From NCBI RefSeq assembly GCF_003605405.2, contig NZ_QYTW02000001.1, positions 151,720 to 215,719 on the forward strand: DNA of 64,000 nt. The letters are read 5' to 3'. The translations under genes and the position numbers were made by a program. Below the pieces are notes generated by a model. That model did no database searches. It was not told the DNA's origin and saw nothing but the letters and a program-made list of their open reading frames with translations. This DNA is from Siminovitchia terrae. GTDB lineage: Bacteria; Bacillota; Bacilli; Bacillales; Bacillaceae_C. Shown here piece by piece: positions 37,911-45,765 of the stretch (position 1 is its first letter; each line of letters opens with the position of its first letter).

Positions 37911-38455
37911 AATATCCCCTCCCTTCAAAAACCCGTCATTTACATTACGATTTGCAAGGGAAAAAGTTTCAACGTTTATGATTATATTATATCTAAAACT
38001 TCTAGGAATTGCGCATGCATCTGCAGTAATGAGTCGTTTTTCCAACGGGCGGCCTATCTTCCAAACATCTGGTTCTCTATCCATACAAGGATTGTCTCAT
38101 GAAGCCTTTTGCTAGTCCATAAACTTTCGTGAAAAAGCTATCCCTGTTTTCCGGTTGCCTTGTCTCCACAAGTTTCAGAATACCAAGAGGTTTTTTCTCT
38201 CTTAATGGTTCAGCATTTCCATCTATCTCAATACTAAAACGAACTTCGCAGAAAGGAATTTATTTTGATATTTAAGCTCATCCAATCGTACATAGCCAGC
38301 TATAAAAGTCGTATTCCTCAGACCCGACGTTTGCCGCTCACTGCCTTCAGACTCCATGTCACAATAGACAACTTTCGTGAAGCTAACGGCTACTTCTGTC
38401 TTCACAATTCAGGATTTTCATCGTATAGACTGCGCCTATACTGGGCGCACGTAAC
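37911..38455. other. Gap between nfeD and yqeY with no recognised gene
   Basis: About 545 bases. The first 150 bases are probably the nfeD promoter region. A 60-codon minus-strand frame at 38223-38405 (MKTEVAVSFTKVVYCDME..) has no ribosome site and I do not recognise it. No family A-F repeat is seen. Confidence 0.45.
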
Positions 38456-38487
38456 AAAGCCGGAAAGCGCTGCTTTCCGGCTTTTAT
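38456..38487 (-). terminator. Terminator of yqeY
   Basis: AAAGCCGGAAAGC and GCTTTCCGGCTTTT pair around GCT, just after the yqeY stop. Confidence 0.85.
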
Positions 38488-38493
38488 TCCTGT

Positions 38494-38940
38494 TTATGAC
38501 AGATGCCTTTGAACAAGTTTGCTAACAAGTGCCCCGTCCGCCTTACCTTTTACCTTTGGCATCAAAGCACCCATCACTTTGCCCATATCAGCCTTGGATG
38601 AAGCCCCTGTATCAGCAATTGCATTACGAACAAGCTCTTCCACTGCTTCCTCGGACAACTGTTCCGGCATATAGTAACTTACAAATTCAAGCTCTTCTCT
38701 AGTTTTCTGGGCGAGATCTTCACGTCCAGCCTTTTCAAATTCATGGAGGGAATCTTTACGCTGCTTCACTTCGCGAGAAAGGACTGTCAACTCTTCATCT
38801 TCTGATAATTGCTTGTTGCCCTGCTTAATTGCCTCGTTTTGTAATGAAGCCTTGAGCATGCGAATGACAGAGAGCTTTTCTTTTTCTTTATTTCTCATTG
38901 CCTGCTTCATATCTTCGTTTAAACGATCAAGAAGATTCAT
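38494..38940 (-). CDS. yqeY: GatB/YqeY domain protein
   Basis: A 148-residue soluble, helical protein. The N-terminal [33 protein letters not shown] and the C-terminal [19 protein letters not shown] (shown here in parts: [14 protein letters not shown]) belong to the YqeY family. The fold resembles the tRNA-binding tail of GatB amidotransferase, so a tRNA-related role is likely. It follows rpsU by 12 bases, the usual rpsU-yqeY operon. Confidence 0.92.
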   Translation of the reverse strand: MNLLDRLNEDMKQAMRNKEKEKLSVIRMLKASLQNEAIKQGNKQLSEDEELTVLSREVKQRKDSLHEFEKAGREDLAQKTREELEFVSYYMPEQLSEEAVEELVRNAIADTGASSKADMGKVMGALMPKVKGKADGALVSKLVQRHLS

Positions 38941-38952
38941 TGGTCCACCCTC

Positions 38953-39126
38953 TTAATATTTACGTTTTCTTGCTGCTTCAGATTTCTTCTTCCGCTTTAC
39001 GCTTGGTTTTTCATAAAACTCGCGTTTTCTATATTCTTGTAGAGTCCCTGTTTTAGAAACAGTACGCTTAAAACGGCGAAGAGCATCCTCAAGAGATTCA
39101 TTTTTGCGAACTACTGTTTTTGACAT
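38953..39126 (-). CDS. rpsU: 30S ribosomal protein S21
   Basis: A 57-residue basic protein, [19 protein letters not shown] at the start and [12 protein letters not shown] at the end, matching Bacillus S21 in size and sequence. The ATG at 39126 follows GGAGGGA. It binds near the 3' end of 16S rRNA in the small subunit. It is the promoter-proximal gene of rpsU-yqeY. Confidence 0.95.
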   Translation of the reverse strand: MSKTVVRKNESLEDALRRFKRTVSKTGTLQEYRKREFYEKPSVKRKKKSEAARKRKY

Positions 39127-39295
39127 CTAACTTTCCCTCCCTCCGAACGTAACAATCACATGCCAATGGATCAAAATCCATGTACTTAGCAATTATATTA
39201 TAACAATTATATCAGGTCAATGGATTGTGCATCTGATTTAGATTTTCTTGCATGTCCGAGTATTTGATCCCATATCATTCATTAGAGGTGAGGAC

Positions 39296-40222
39296 ATGCT
39301 CTACATTCTTTTATTTTTTGTTTTAGCCGGATGTTTCTTGCTGGGCATGACCTGGATGAGAATAGGGCTTTTCAATTTGTCGGGGAGCAGTCTGGAACTC
39401 TGGCTCCGGAATGCTACCAGCACGCCGGTAAAGAGCTTTATTGCTGGTATTTTCATGACAGTAGTCCTTCAAAGCAGTTCAGCTGTGACTGTCATCGCGG
39501 TTGGTCTTGTCTCTGCCAGAATTCTAACATTCCCGCAGACAATCGGGATTATCCTGGGAACAAATATTGGGACTACAGTGACTTTGGAAATTCTGTCCTT
39601 CGATTTATCCGTCATTATTATTCCGCTGCTATCTGCCGGTACCGTCTGTCTTTTTTTTCGAAGCGCAAAAATTAGAAGCACCGGTTTTATTTTTACGGGA
39701 ATCGGAATCATCTTTGCTTCTATGAACGGCTTTGACTGGCTATCCAGTCCATTGACAAACATAGACCATGTACGTGGTTTGATTGAAAATATGGAGGGAA
39801 ACGTATTTTTCTCATTTATGATGGGGGTTTTATTGACCGCTGTTATTCAGTCTGGAACCGTCGTTACCGGAATTGCCATGAGCTTTATCGGATCTGGAGT
39901 CTTCAGCTTGGAAACCGGCATCCTCATTATGATGGGCTCCAATATTGGCACCTGCTCTACAGCCCTTTTGGCAAGCATTGGTGCTGGAAATGAAGCGCGG
40001 CTCACTGCCTATGCCCATTTGTGGCTGAATATTATCGGGGTCCTGGTCTTTTTGCCGTTCATACCGAATTTGGCTGACTGGAGCATCTCCTTGACAGGAA
40101 ATCCGGAAACTCAGCTTGCACATGCAAGCGTCATATTCAATATCATTTGCTCATTGGCTGTACTTCCGTTTGCCCGCCAGTTCGGACAATTCATTATGAA
40201 GCTTCATAAAAAGAAACCTTAA
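39296..40222 (+). CDS. yqeW: Na/Pi cotransporter family protein YqeW
   Basis: A 308-residue membrane protein of the NptA/PNaS family. The duplicated family motif occurs as LQSSSAVTVIAVG (about 58) and IQSGTVVTGIAMS (about 185), each followed by GTNIGTT and GSNIGTC; these QSS repeats line the sodium and phosphate sites. About eight hydrophobic segments are visible. ATG 39296 follows AGAGGTGAGG; the longer frame adds 16 residues. It is divergent from rpsU and converges on the cstA cluster. Confidence 0.88.
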   Translation: MLYILLFFVLAGCFLLGMTWMRIGLFNLSGSSLELWLRNATSTPVKSFIAGIFMTVVLQSSSAVTVIAVGLVSARILTFPQTIGIILGTNIGTTVTLEILSFDLSVIIIPLLSAGTVCLFFRSAKIRSTGFIFTGIGIIFASMNGFDWLSSPLTNIDHVRGLIENMEGNVFFSFMMGVLLTAVIQSGTVVTGIAMSFIGSGVFSLETGILIMMGSNIGTCSTALLASIGAGNEARLTAYAHLWLNIIGVLVFLPFIPNLADWSISLTGNPETQLAHASVIFNIICSLAVLPFARQFGQFIMKLHKKKP

Positions 40223-40227
40223 AGAAA

Positions 40228-40436
40228 ATGTTCAAAAAGTCACCCAATAATAAGCGGCAAATCTCTTCGTTGGCTTGTTTCTGTGCTGCTCATTTATCTA
40301 AAAGCATGCTTTTCCGCTGCTCGTAACTTCGCCGCCTTGACCTTCTTGCGACGCACACGACGTGCTAGTGTCGACGTTGCCACAGGACGTGGCGTCTTTA
40401 GTCGACCTTCTAATTTGGCAACTTTTTGAACACGAC
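40228..40436 (-). mobile_element. Family B MITE-like element, copy 2, with nested family C unit
   Basis: Perfect terminal inverted repeats GTTCAAAAAGT and ACTTTTTGAAC bound a 209-bp element that is the reverse complement of copy 1. The nested family C hairpin GCCAC-GTCCT-GTGGC is at 40379-40393. Copies 1 and 2 lie in opposite orientation on either side of nfeD-yqeY-rpsU-yqeW. Confidence 0.85.
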
Positions 40437-40459
40437 TTAATAATGCTTCTGCCTTGTAA

Positions 40460-40494
40460 TATAAATGCACGCGGTGACTTCGCGTGCATTTATA
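40460..40494. terminator. Bidirectional terminator between yqeW and the cstA cluster
   Basis: TATAAATGCACGCG and CGCGTGCATTTATA pair perfectly around GTGACTT between converging genes. Confidence 0.8.
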
Positions 40495-40514
40495 ATGGAA
40501 AACACCATTTCTTT

Positions 40515-40664
40515 TTATAAAATGACTACTAGCCCGATTGCTCCAACAAGTACGACAAGACTGAGAATCTTGACATAAAGAGGCAACGACTCCCTCCCCT
40601 TTGCGTTCACTGTTGTTTCTTTCTCAAGGACCTGTTTACGATACTCTGGACCACAACACCCCAT
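40515..40664 (-). CDS. Small CstA-associated membrane protein
   Basis: A 49-residue protein, MGCCGPEYRKQVL at the start and a single membrane helix (about 30-48) at the end. The two adjacent cysteines lie next to the membrane on the N-terminal side. Its ATG overlaps the cstA stop as TAATG, so it is translated by coupling to cstA. It is likely a small accessory subunit of the CstA transporter; that is inference from position and coupling. Confidence 0.75.
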   Translation of the reverse strand: MGCCGPEYRKQVLEKETTVNAKGRESLPLYVKILSLVVLVGAIGLVVIL

Positions 40665-42115
40665 TATGCTACCCTATTCCAATCAGAAATATCCTCATCA
40701 AGCGGAAGATGGTTTGCTCGATTTTTCTTCGCGGCAACAAAGAACAGAGCTAACAGTATGGCTGTACCGATAGATCCGCCTACCCACGCAATATTCATTG
40801 GAAGATTAAAGCCAATTTGTGCATTTAAAATATAGGTGATGACCATAACAAGCATAAATGTTCCTGGCACAAGAGAAATAAAATAATTTTTCTTTGCTAC
40901 GTAAAGATACATGGCTCCGACAAATAAGGCAATGACGGCAGTTGACTGGTTTGCCCAGCTAAAATATCTCCATAGCACATTAAAATCAATCTGTGTCAGA
41001 ACAACGGATATTGCAAAAAGCGGGATAGCGATCCATAAGCGGCTGCTGAATTTCTTCTGAGCAATATTAAAATATTCTGCAATGATCATACGCGCACTGC
41101 GGAAAGCTGTATCTCCAGATGTAATCGGCAAAACCACAACCCCTAAGATGGCAAGGGTTCCTCCAATTGCTCCAAGCATAGCCACAGAAACTTCACTTAC
41201 AACAGCACCTGGACCACCTGCCGCCAATACTTCATTCAAGCCTGCGTATCCGCCAAATAAGCTCATCCCTGCCGCTGCCCAAATCATAGCGATAATCGCT
41301 TCAGCAATCATCATACCGTAGAAAATTTTACGGCCTTGTTTTTCCTTCTTTGTCGTACGCGAAATAATTGGCGTTTGTGTTGCATGGAAACCAGAAAGCG
41401 CTCCGCATGTAATCGTGAAAAAGATTAACGGGAAAACGGGTAAATGATCAGGGTGAAAATTTTTCAAAGACAGTTCTGGGATTGGTGCCCCAGTAACAAC
41501 TAAACCGACTCCCACTCCAACGGCACTGATTAAAAGCAACGCTCCGAAATAGGGATAAAGTCGGCCGATAATTTTATCAATAGGCATTAAGGTAGCCAAA
41601 ATATAGTAAAGGAAAACGGCTCCGATAATGATACCAAGTGCTACTTTCCCATTCATTAAAACATGAAGCAGACTTGCGGGAGTTGAAACAAAAACAGTAC
41701 CAACTAAAAGAAGAAGTAAGACCGCAAACACATTGACAACATGTTTCATCACTTTTCCTAAAAACTTGCTTGCGAGTTCAGGTAAATGAGCTCCCCGATT
41801 GCGGATAGAAATCATACCCGTCAGATAATCGTGCACTGCCCCGGCAAAAATCGCTCCGATGACAATCCAGAGAAAAGCAACAGGCCCGTAAAGAGCTCCC
41901 ATGATCGGACCGAAAACAGGCCCAGTACCGGCAATATTCAGAAGCTGAATCATGGAATTTTTAGAAGTGCTCATTGGAATGTAGTCCACACCATCAGCAT
42001 TCACATACGCGGGTGTATCCCGTTCATTTTTCACACCAAAAACCTTTTCAACAAATTTTCCATAGGTAAAATATCCTATGATCAAAAGTGCAATTCCCGC
42101 AAAAAATGTATACAT
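40664..42115 (-). CDS. cstA: Carbon starvation protein CstA, pyruvate/peptide transporter family
   Basis: A 483-residue transporter with about 13 hydrophobic segments. The CstA landmarks GPVFGPIMGALYGPVAFLW (about 66) and SGFHATQTPI (about 245) are present. Relatives in E. coli (BtsT/YjiY and CstA) import pyruvate. The length is shorter than the E. coli protein but normal for the Firmicutes form. It is coupled to a 49-aa protein downstream and lies next to a LytS/LytR-like system, mirroring BtsSR-BtsT. Confidence 0.92.
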   Translation of the reverse strand: MYTFFAGIALLIIGYFTYGKFVEKVFGVKNERDTPAYVNADGVDYIPMSTSKNSMIQLLNIAGTGPVFGPIMGALYGPVAFLWIVIGAIFAGAVHDYLTGMISIRNRGAHLPELASKFLGKVMKHVVNVFAVLLLLLVGTVFVSTPASLLHVLMNGKVALGIIIGAVFLYYILATLMPIDKIIGRLYPYFGALLLISAVGVGVGLVVTGAPIPELSLKNFHPDHLPVFPLIFFTITCGALSGFHATQTPIISRTTKKEKQGRKIFYGMMIAEAIIAMIWAAAGMSLFGGYAGLNEVLAAGGPGAVVSEVSVAMLGAIGGTLAILGVVVLPITSGDTAFRSARMIIAEYFNIAQKKFSSRLWIAIPLFAISVVLTQIDFNVLWRYFSWANQSTAVIALFVGAMYLYVAKKNYFISLVPGTFMLVMVITYILNAQIGFNLPMNIAWVGGSIGTAILLALFFVAAKKNRANHLPLDEDISDWNRVA

Positions 42116-42144
42116 ATGCCTCCCCCTTCTTTATTAAATCATGA

Positions 42145-42168
42145 ATGCGCTTACGCGCATAGTATAAT
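42145..42168 (-). promoter_or_regulatory. Candidate cstA promoter with palindromic operator
   Basis: ATGCGC-TTAC-GCGCAT (42145-42160) is a perfect 6-4-6 palindrome at or just beyond a -10-like TATACT (minus strand, 42161-42166). A repressor or activator bound here would control cstA. It also loosely resembles a CcpA cre site, with at least two mismatches. Confidence 0.4.
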
Positions 42169-42290
42169 AGAGAAAAGGAAAACTAAGTTGAATATCAGAA
42201 TAAAAGGTGAATATATTGGATTAAGATGCTTGCATAGCCCATTAAGATGCAAAACTTCTCGAAAGTAACAAAGGAAGCAACGCATTTATA

Positions 42291-42483
42291 TCAAATGCGC
42301 CTTGGCGTATTTGCACCCAGATTTTATCGAGCTCCGCTCGATAAATTTCCTTTGAAGATCTGTGGCATCCGCCGGAGGCTTTAACTTTATTCAGCCGGGG
42401 TTTGAACCCCCACTGAACGGAATACCAATATGCTTTCATCTCACCACTTACAGAAGTGGGAGACTTCTGCTGAATGAAGTTAA
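42291..42483 (+). repeat. Family A repeat, copy 5
   Basis: A 193-bp copy between cstA and the response regulator. The palindrome is slightly shortened (ATCGAGCTCCGCTCGAT). Its TTAA end provides the TAA stop of the response regulator (42480-42482). Confidence 0.92.
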
Positions 42484-43211
42484 ATTTCTAATCTACCCCT
42501 TAATGCCTTTACATAATTTCGGCTGACCGACAACATTTCTTTTCTGCCCTCCAGTTCAAGCTGATATGCCCCATTAAACCATGGTGTCAAGCGTGAGACA
42601 TATTCAAGGTTGACCAGGTAACTTTTATGAATTCGGAAAAAGCTGTATGGCTTAAGACGGCTTTCTAAGTCCTTCAATGAAGTTTTTAATACGTATTCTC
42701 CATTTTTCGCAATAATCCGAGTTAACTTTTTATCCCTGAAGAGATAAAGGATTTCTTTTGGCTCTAGATAGATAATCTCTCCATAGACGTCAACAGCAAG
42801 CTTTCCTGTATGCTTTCCCTGATCAATACTTTTTGCGAAAACGAACTTTTTTTCAATTCTCTCAATTGTTTCTTGAAACTGATCTTCGTCATACGGCTTA
42901 AGCAAATAATCAACTGCATCAAATCGGAAGGCTTCCGCTGCAAACTGCGGGTAAGCTGTTGCGAAGACCACCAAAGGAGCTTTTTTTAAGTTCCTCAACG
43001 CCTTGGCAGCTTCCATCCCATTCATCTTTGGCATCTCAACATCCAAAAACACAACATCTGGCTGCAATTGCAAAGCTTTAATGACTGCCGATTCCCCAGA
43101 TTCGGCTTCACCAACTATTTGGATGCTCTTAAAAGAACTTAATAAGTGTTTCAATTCATCACGGCTATATAATTCATCATCGACAATGATCGCTTTTATG
43201 GTTTTGTCCAT
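42480..43211 (-). CDS. LytR/BtsR-type response regulator (LytTR output)
   Basis: A 243-residue two-component regulator. The receiver domain (about 4-120) has DDE at the start and the phosphorylated aspartate in VVFLDVEMPKMNG (about 56). The LytTR DNA-binding domain (about 140-240) ends with FFRIHKSYLVNLEYVSRL and LSVSRNYVKALR. I start at ATG 43211 (MDKTIKAIIVDDE, GAGGAAG upstream), which overlaps the kinase gene by 35 bases. It is likely to control cstA, in parallel to E. coli BtsR or B. subtilis LytT. The stop codon lies in family A copy 5. Confidence 0.9.
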   Translation of the reverse strand: MDKTIKAIIVDDELYSRDELKHLLSSFKSIQIVGEAESGESAVIKALQLQPDVVFLDVEMPKMNGMEAAKALRNLKKAPLVVFATAYPQFAAEAFRFDAVDYLLKPYDEDQFQETIERIEKKFVFAKSIDQGKHTGKLAVDVYGEIIYLEPKEILYLFRDKKLTRIIAKNGEYVLKTSLKDLESRLKPYSFFRIHKSYLVNLEYVSRLTPWFNGAYQLELEGRKEMLSVSRNYVKALRGRLEI

Positions 43212-44949
43212 TCCCAATCGCTTCCTCTTCATTTTCAATAGAAAATGCAACACTAGTGCCTTTTTCAGCACTGCTACTGATTTTTAATGCTGCTGACTTA
43301 CCAAAAGTCATCATTAATCTGCGGTTCACATTGTATAAAGCTAAACCGTTTCCATTCTTGGATTCAATTGGCGCCATACCGATTTGCCCCCTGCGTTCTT
43401 CACTCATTCCATCCCCGTTATCCTCGACGGTAACGTAAATATTTCGATCATCCTTTCTGATCAAAATATTTAACATACAATCGCGCTCCTTGTTTTTAAA
43501 GCCATGCTTAACTGCATTTTCTACAAGCGGCTGCAATGTAATCGGAGGTATGGAGTGTAAGAGTACATCTTCGTCTATATCATAGAAAACCTCTAGTTTA
43601 TCGACAAACCGGGCCTGCTCAATCGAAAGGTAGGCCTTCGTATGCTTTAATTCCTGTTCTAGAGTTGTCATATTGTTTGTCGTAACGGAAAGATTCTGTC
43701 TTAAAAAGTGAGAAAGAGAGACTAATAATTTCCGAGCTTTGGAAGGGTCATTGCGGATAAGTGAAATAACCGTATTTAGTGTATTAAATAGAAAGTGCGG
43801 GCTGATTTGTGCTTGCAGGGAAATAATTTCTGCTTCTTTCGCCAGTTGATATGCTTTATCCGCTTCTGCCATTTCAAGCTGGTTACTGATGATCATACTC
43901 AGTCCCGAAATCAATTCCATCACCACATGGGTGACTTCCTTTTCGGAACGGAAATAAAAGATGAGGGTCCCGACTGTATCTCCTCTTATTTTTAAGGGGG
44001 CAATGACTGTAGCACCGAATTGGTTGCCTTTCTCCCTGTATTGTCCGGTCTTTTGCTGCCCGACAACAATTTTTCCCTTTTTAATAGCATCCTTTATAAA
44101 CGCAGTCTCGACGGGACCTTCTCTCCGATGATCCTCCCTCACGCCGGCATGGGCCAAAATATCGGTCAGGTTTGTCATGGCAACAGCGCTCGTCTGAATG
44201 TCATTATGTATAATTTGACAGACTGCACGTGCCGATGAAATTGTGATACCATTGCGAAGATGTACAAGGGTCTGGTCGGCAATGCGCAAGATTTTTTGCG
44301 CCTGCAATGCCACAGCCTTCTCTTCTTCATTTATCACATTTTTTATGATGAGCAGAAAAAGAGCACAGCCCAATCCATTTGCAATTATCATAGGCATGCC
44401 AATTACTTCTACCAAAGCTAAAGCTTTTTCAAACGGACGGGAAATAAGTAAAATAATCAGCATTTGAATCGTTTCTGCAAGTGCACCGATCTTAAAAGCT
44501 GATCTTAGTTTTACCTGCTTGTTTTTCTTGTGAAACATGCCGGCCAGCACCCCGGCAAAAATAGTAGCAAGACCGCATGAAAACGCTGTAAAACCACCCA
44601 ATGTAAAACGATGTATGGCCGCAATTAGCGCAGCACCGATTCCAACCCTGTATCCACCAAGCATACCCGCTATGACAATACCAATCACCCGAGAATTTGC
44701 GATGGCTTCATCTGCAGAAAGATCAATAACCCAGCGGTCAATGTTCAAAGTCTCCGTGCTCAGTCTCAAACCTGTATATGTTCCTATGATTCCAAAAAAC
44801 CCGAAGAAGAAAATCGCGGTAAGCTGCTGCTTGCGATCAAGCCTCTCCAGGTAAATCATATTTCTAAAAAACTGAAAACGCGTTAAAATAAAGGCGATTG
44901 TTACGATAATACCCAGCCGCTCCATCATCGTAATGAACAGTTCAAACAT
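43177..44949 (-). CDS. LytS/BtsS-type sensor histidine kinase
   Basis: A 590-residue membrane kinase. Six or so membrane segments (about 5-210) form the 5TMR-LYT sensor, followed by a GAF-like domain (about 225-360). The phospho-acceptor histidine is in QISPHFLFNTLNTV (about 392), and the HATPase domain has LVENAVKHGF (about 485) and EDNGDGMS (about 520). This kinase class senses pyruvate or membrane state in characterised members. It overlaps the regulator gene by 35 bases. Next to cstA it suggests a pyruvate-uptake switch. Confidence 0.9.
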   Translation of the reverse strand: MFELFITMMERLGIIVTIAFILTRFQFFRNMIYLERLDRKQQLTAIFFFGFFGIIGTYTGLRLSTETLNIDRWVIDLSADEAIANSRVIGIVIAGMLGGYRVGIGAALIAAIHRFTLGGFTAFSCGLATIFAGVLAGMFHKKNKQVKLRSAFKIGALAETIQMLIILLISRPFEKALALVEVIGMPMIIANGLGCALFLLIIKNVINEEEKAVALQAQKILRIADQTLVHLRNGITISSARAVCQIIHNDIQTSAVAMTNLTDILAHAGVREDHRREGPVETAFIKDAIKKGKIVVGQQKTGQYREKGNQFGATVIAPLKIRGDTVGTLIFYFRSEKEVTHVVMELISGLSMIISNQLEMAEADKAYQLAKEAEIISLQAQISPHFLFNTLNTVISLIRNDPSKARKLLVSLSHFLRQNLSVTTNNMTTLEQELKHTKAYLSIEQARFVDKLEVFYDIDEDVLLHSIPPITLQPLVENAVKHGFKNKERDCMLNILIRKDDRNIYVTVEDNGDGMSEERRGQIGMAPIESKNGNGLALYNVNRRLMMTFGKSAALKISSSAEKGTSVAFSIENEEEAIGNGQNHKSDHCR

Positions 44950-45048
44950 AAAAATGCTCCTTTATTTATAAATAGACACTTGACATCTGATCATCGGCTG
45001 TTATCCATTCGGTCTGAAGTTTTTTATGCCAGTTCCGGTATAAAGTTG

Positions 45049-45705
45049 TTAATTCCCCTCCAAAATCTTTGCACCTGAGCTTGTCCCTATCCTTGTTGCT
45101 CCGGAATTAATCATGTTCACAGCATCCTCCTGTGAGCGGACACCACCAGATGCTTTCACTCCCATCTGACTTCCGACTGTTTTCCTCATGAGTGCAACAT
45201 CCTGTTCTGTAGCTCCACCAGTTGAAAAACCTGTGGAGGTTTTTACAAAATCTGCTCCAGCCTGCTTGGAAATTTCACAAGCGATCTGCTTCTCGTCATC
45301 AGTCAAAAGGCATGTTTCTATGATCACCTTAACAAGCGCCTTATCTTTTGCCGCAGCCGTGACAGCTTGAATATCCTTTTCCACAAGATCAAGGTCCCTG
45401 CTCTTCAAGGCCCCGATATTGATCACCATATCCACTTCCTGCGCACCTTTTTCGATTGCATCTTTTGTTTCAAATGCTTTCACATCCGATGTGGAAGCTC
45501 CCAGCGGAAATCCGATGACCGTACAAACCTTTACATCCGTCCCATTTAAAAAGGCTGCCGCAGCTTCAACCCATACTGGATTTACACAAACGGAAGCAAA
45601 TTCGTATTCTTTGGCATCTTCACATAAAGCTTTAATCTGTTCTTTCGTTGCATCGGGCTTTAGTAAAGTATGATCAATCATCTGAGCGATATTATTTGGA
45701 AGCAT
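45049..45705 (-). CDS. deoC: Deoxyribose-phosphate aldolase
   Basis: A 218-residue class I aldolase of deoxynucleoside catabolism, cleaving deoxyribose-5-phosphate to glyceraldehyde-3-phosphate and acetaldehyde. [10 protein letters not shown] (about 11), the proton-relay region [12 protein letters not shown] (about 122), the Schiff-base lysine in [14 protein letters not shown] (about 152) and KASGGVR (about 180) are all present. It stands alone here, not with nupC and pdp as in B. subtilis, and is an insertion relative to the B. subtilis yqeW-yqeV order. cdd at 27716 feeds the same salvage pathway. Confidence 0.95.
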   Translation of the reverse strand: MLPNNIAQMIDHTLLKPDATKEQIKALCEDAKEYEFASVCVNPVWVEAAAAFLNGTDVKVCTVIGFPLGASTSDVKAFETKDAIEKGAQEVDMVINIGALKSRDLDLVEKDIQAVTAAAKDKALVKVIIETCLLTDDEKQIACEISKQAGADFVKTSTGFSTGGATEQDVALMRKTVGSQMGVKASGGVRSQEDAVNMINSGATRIGTSSGAKILEGN

Positions 45706-45737
45706 GTTTTATCCTCTCCTGTTTTTATTATTGAAAA

Positions 45738-45762
45738 AAACTGCAGCGATGCGCTGCAGTTT
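45738..45762 (-). terminator. Terminator of mtaB
   Basis: AAACTGCAGCG and CGCTGCAGTTT pair perfectly around ATG between mtaB and deoC. Confidence 0.85.
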
Positions 45763-45765
45763 AAT

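Noticed and set aside
37911..38084. Longer NfeD start
   Set aside because: The extra 58 residues have no ribosome site, while the GTG at 37910 follows GGGAGGGG and is followed at once by a signal peptide.
42141..42156. CcpA cre site at cstA
   Set aside because: It has at least two mismatches at conserved positions; the perfect palindrome at the same place is the more reliable signal.
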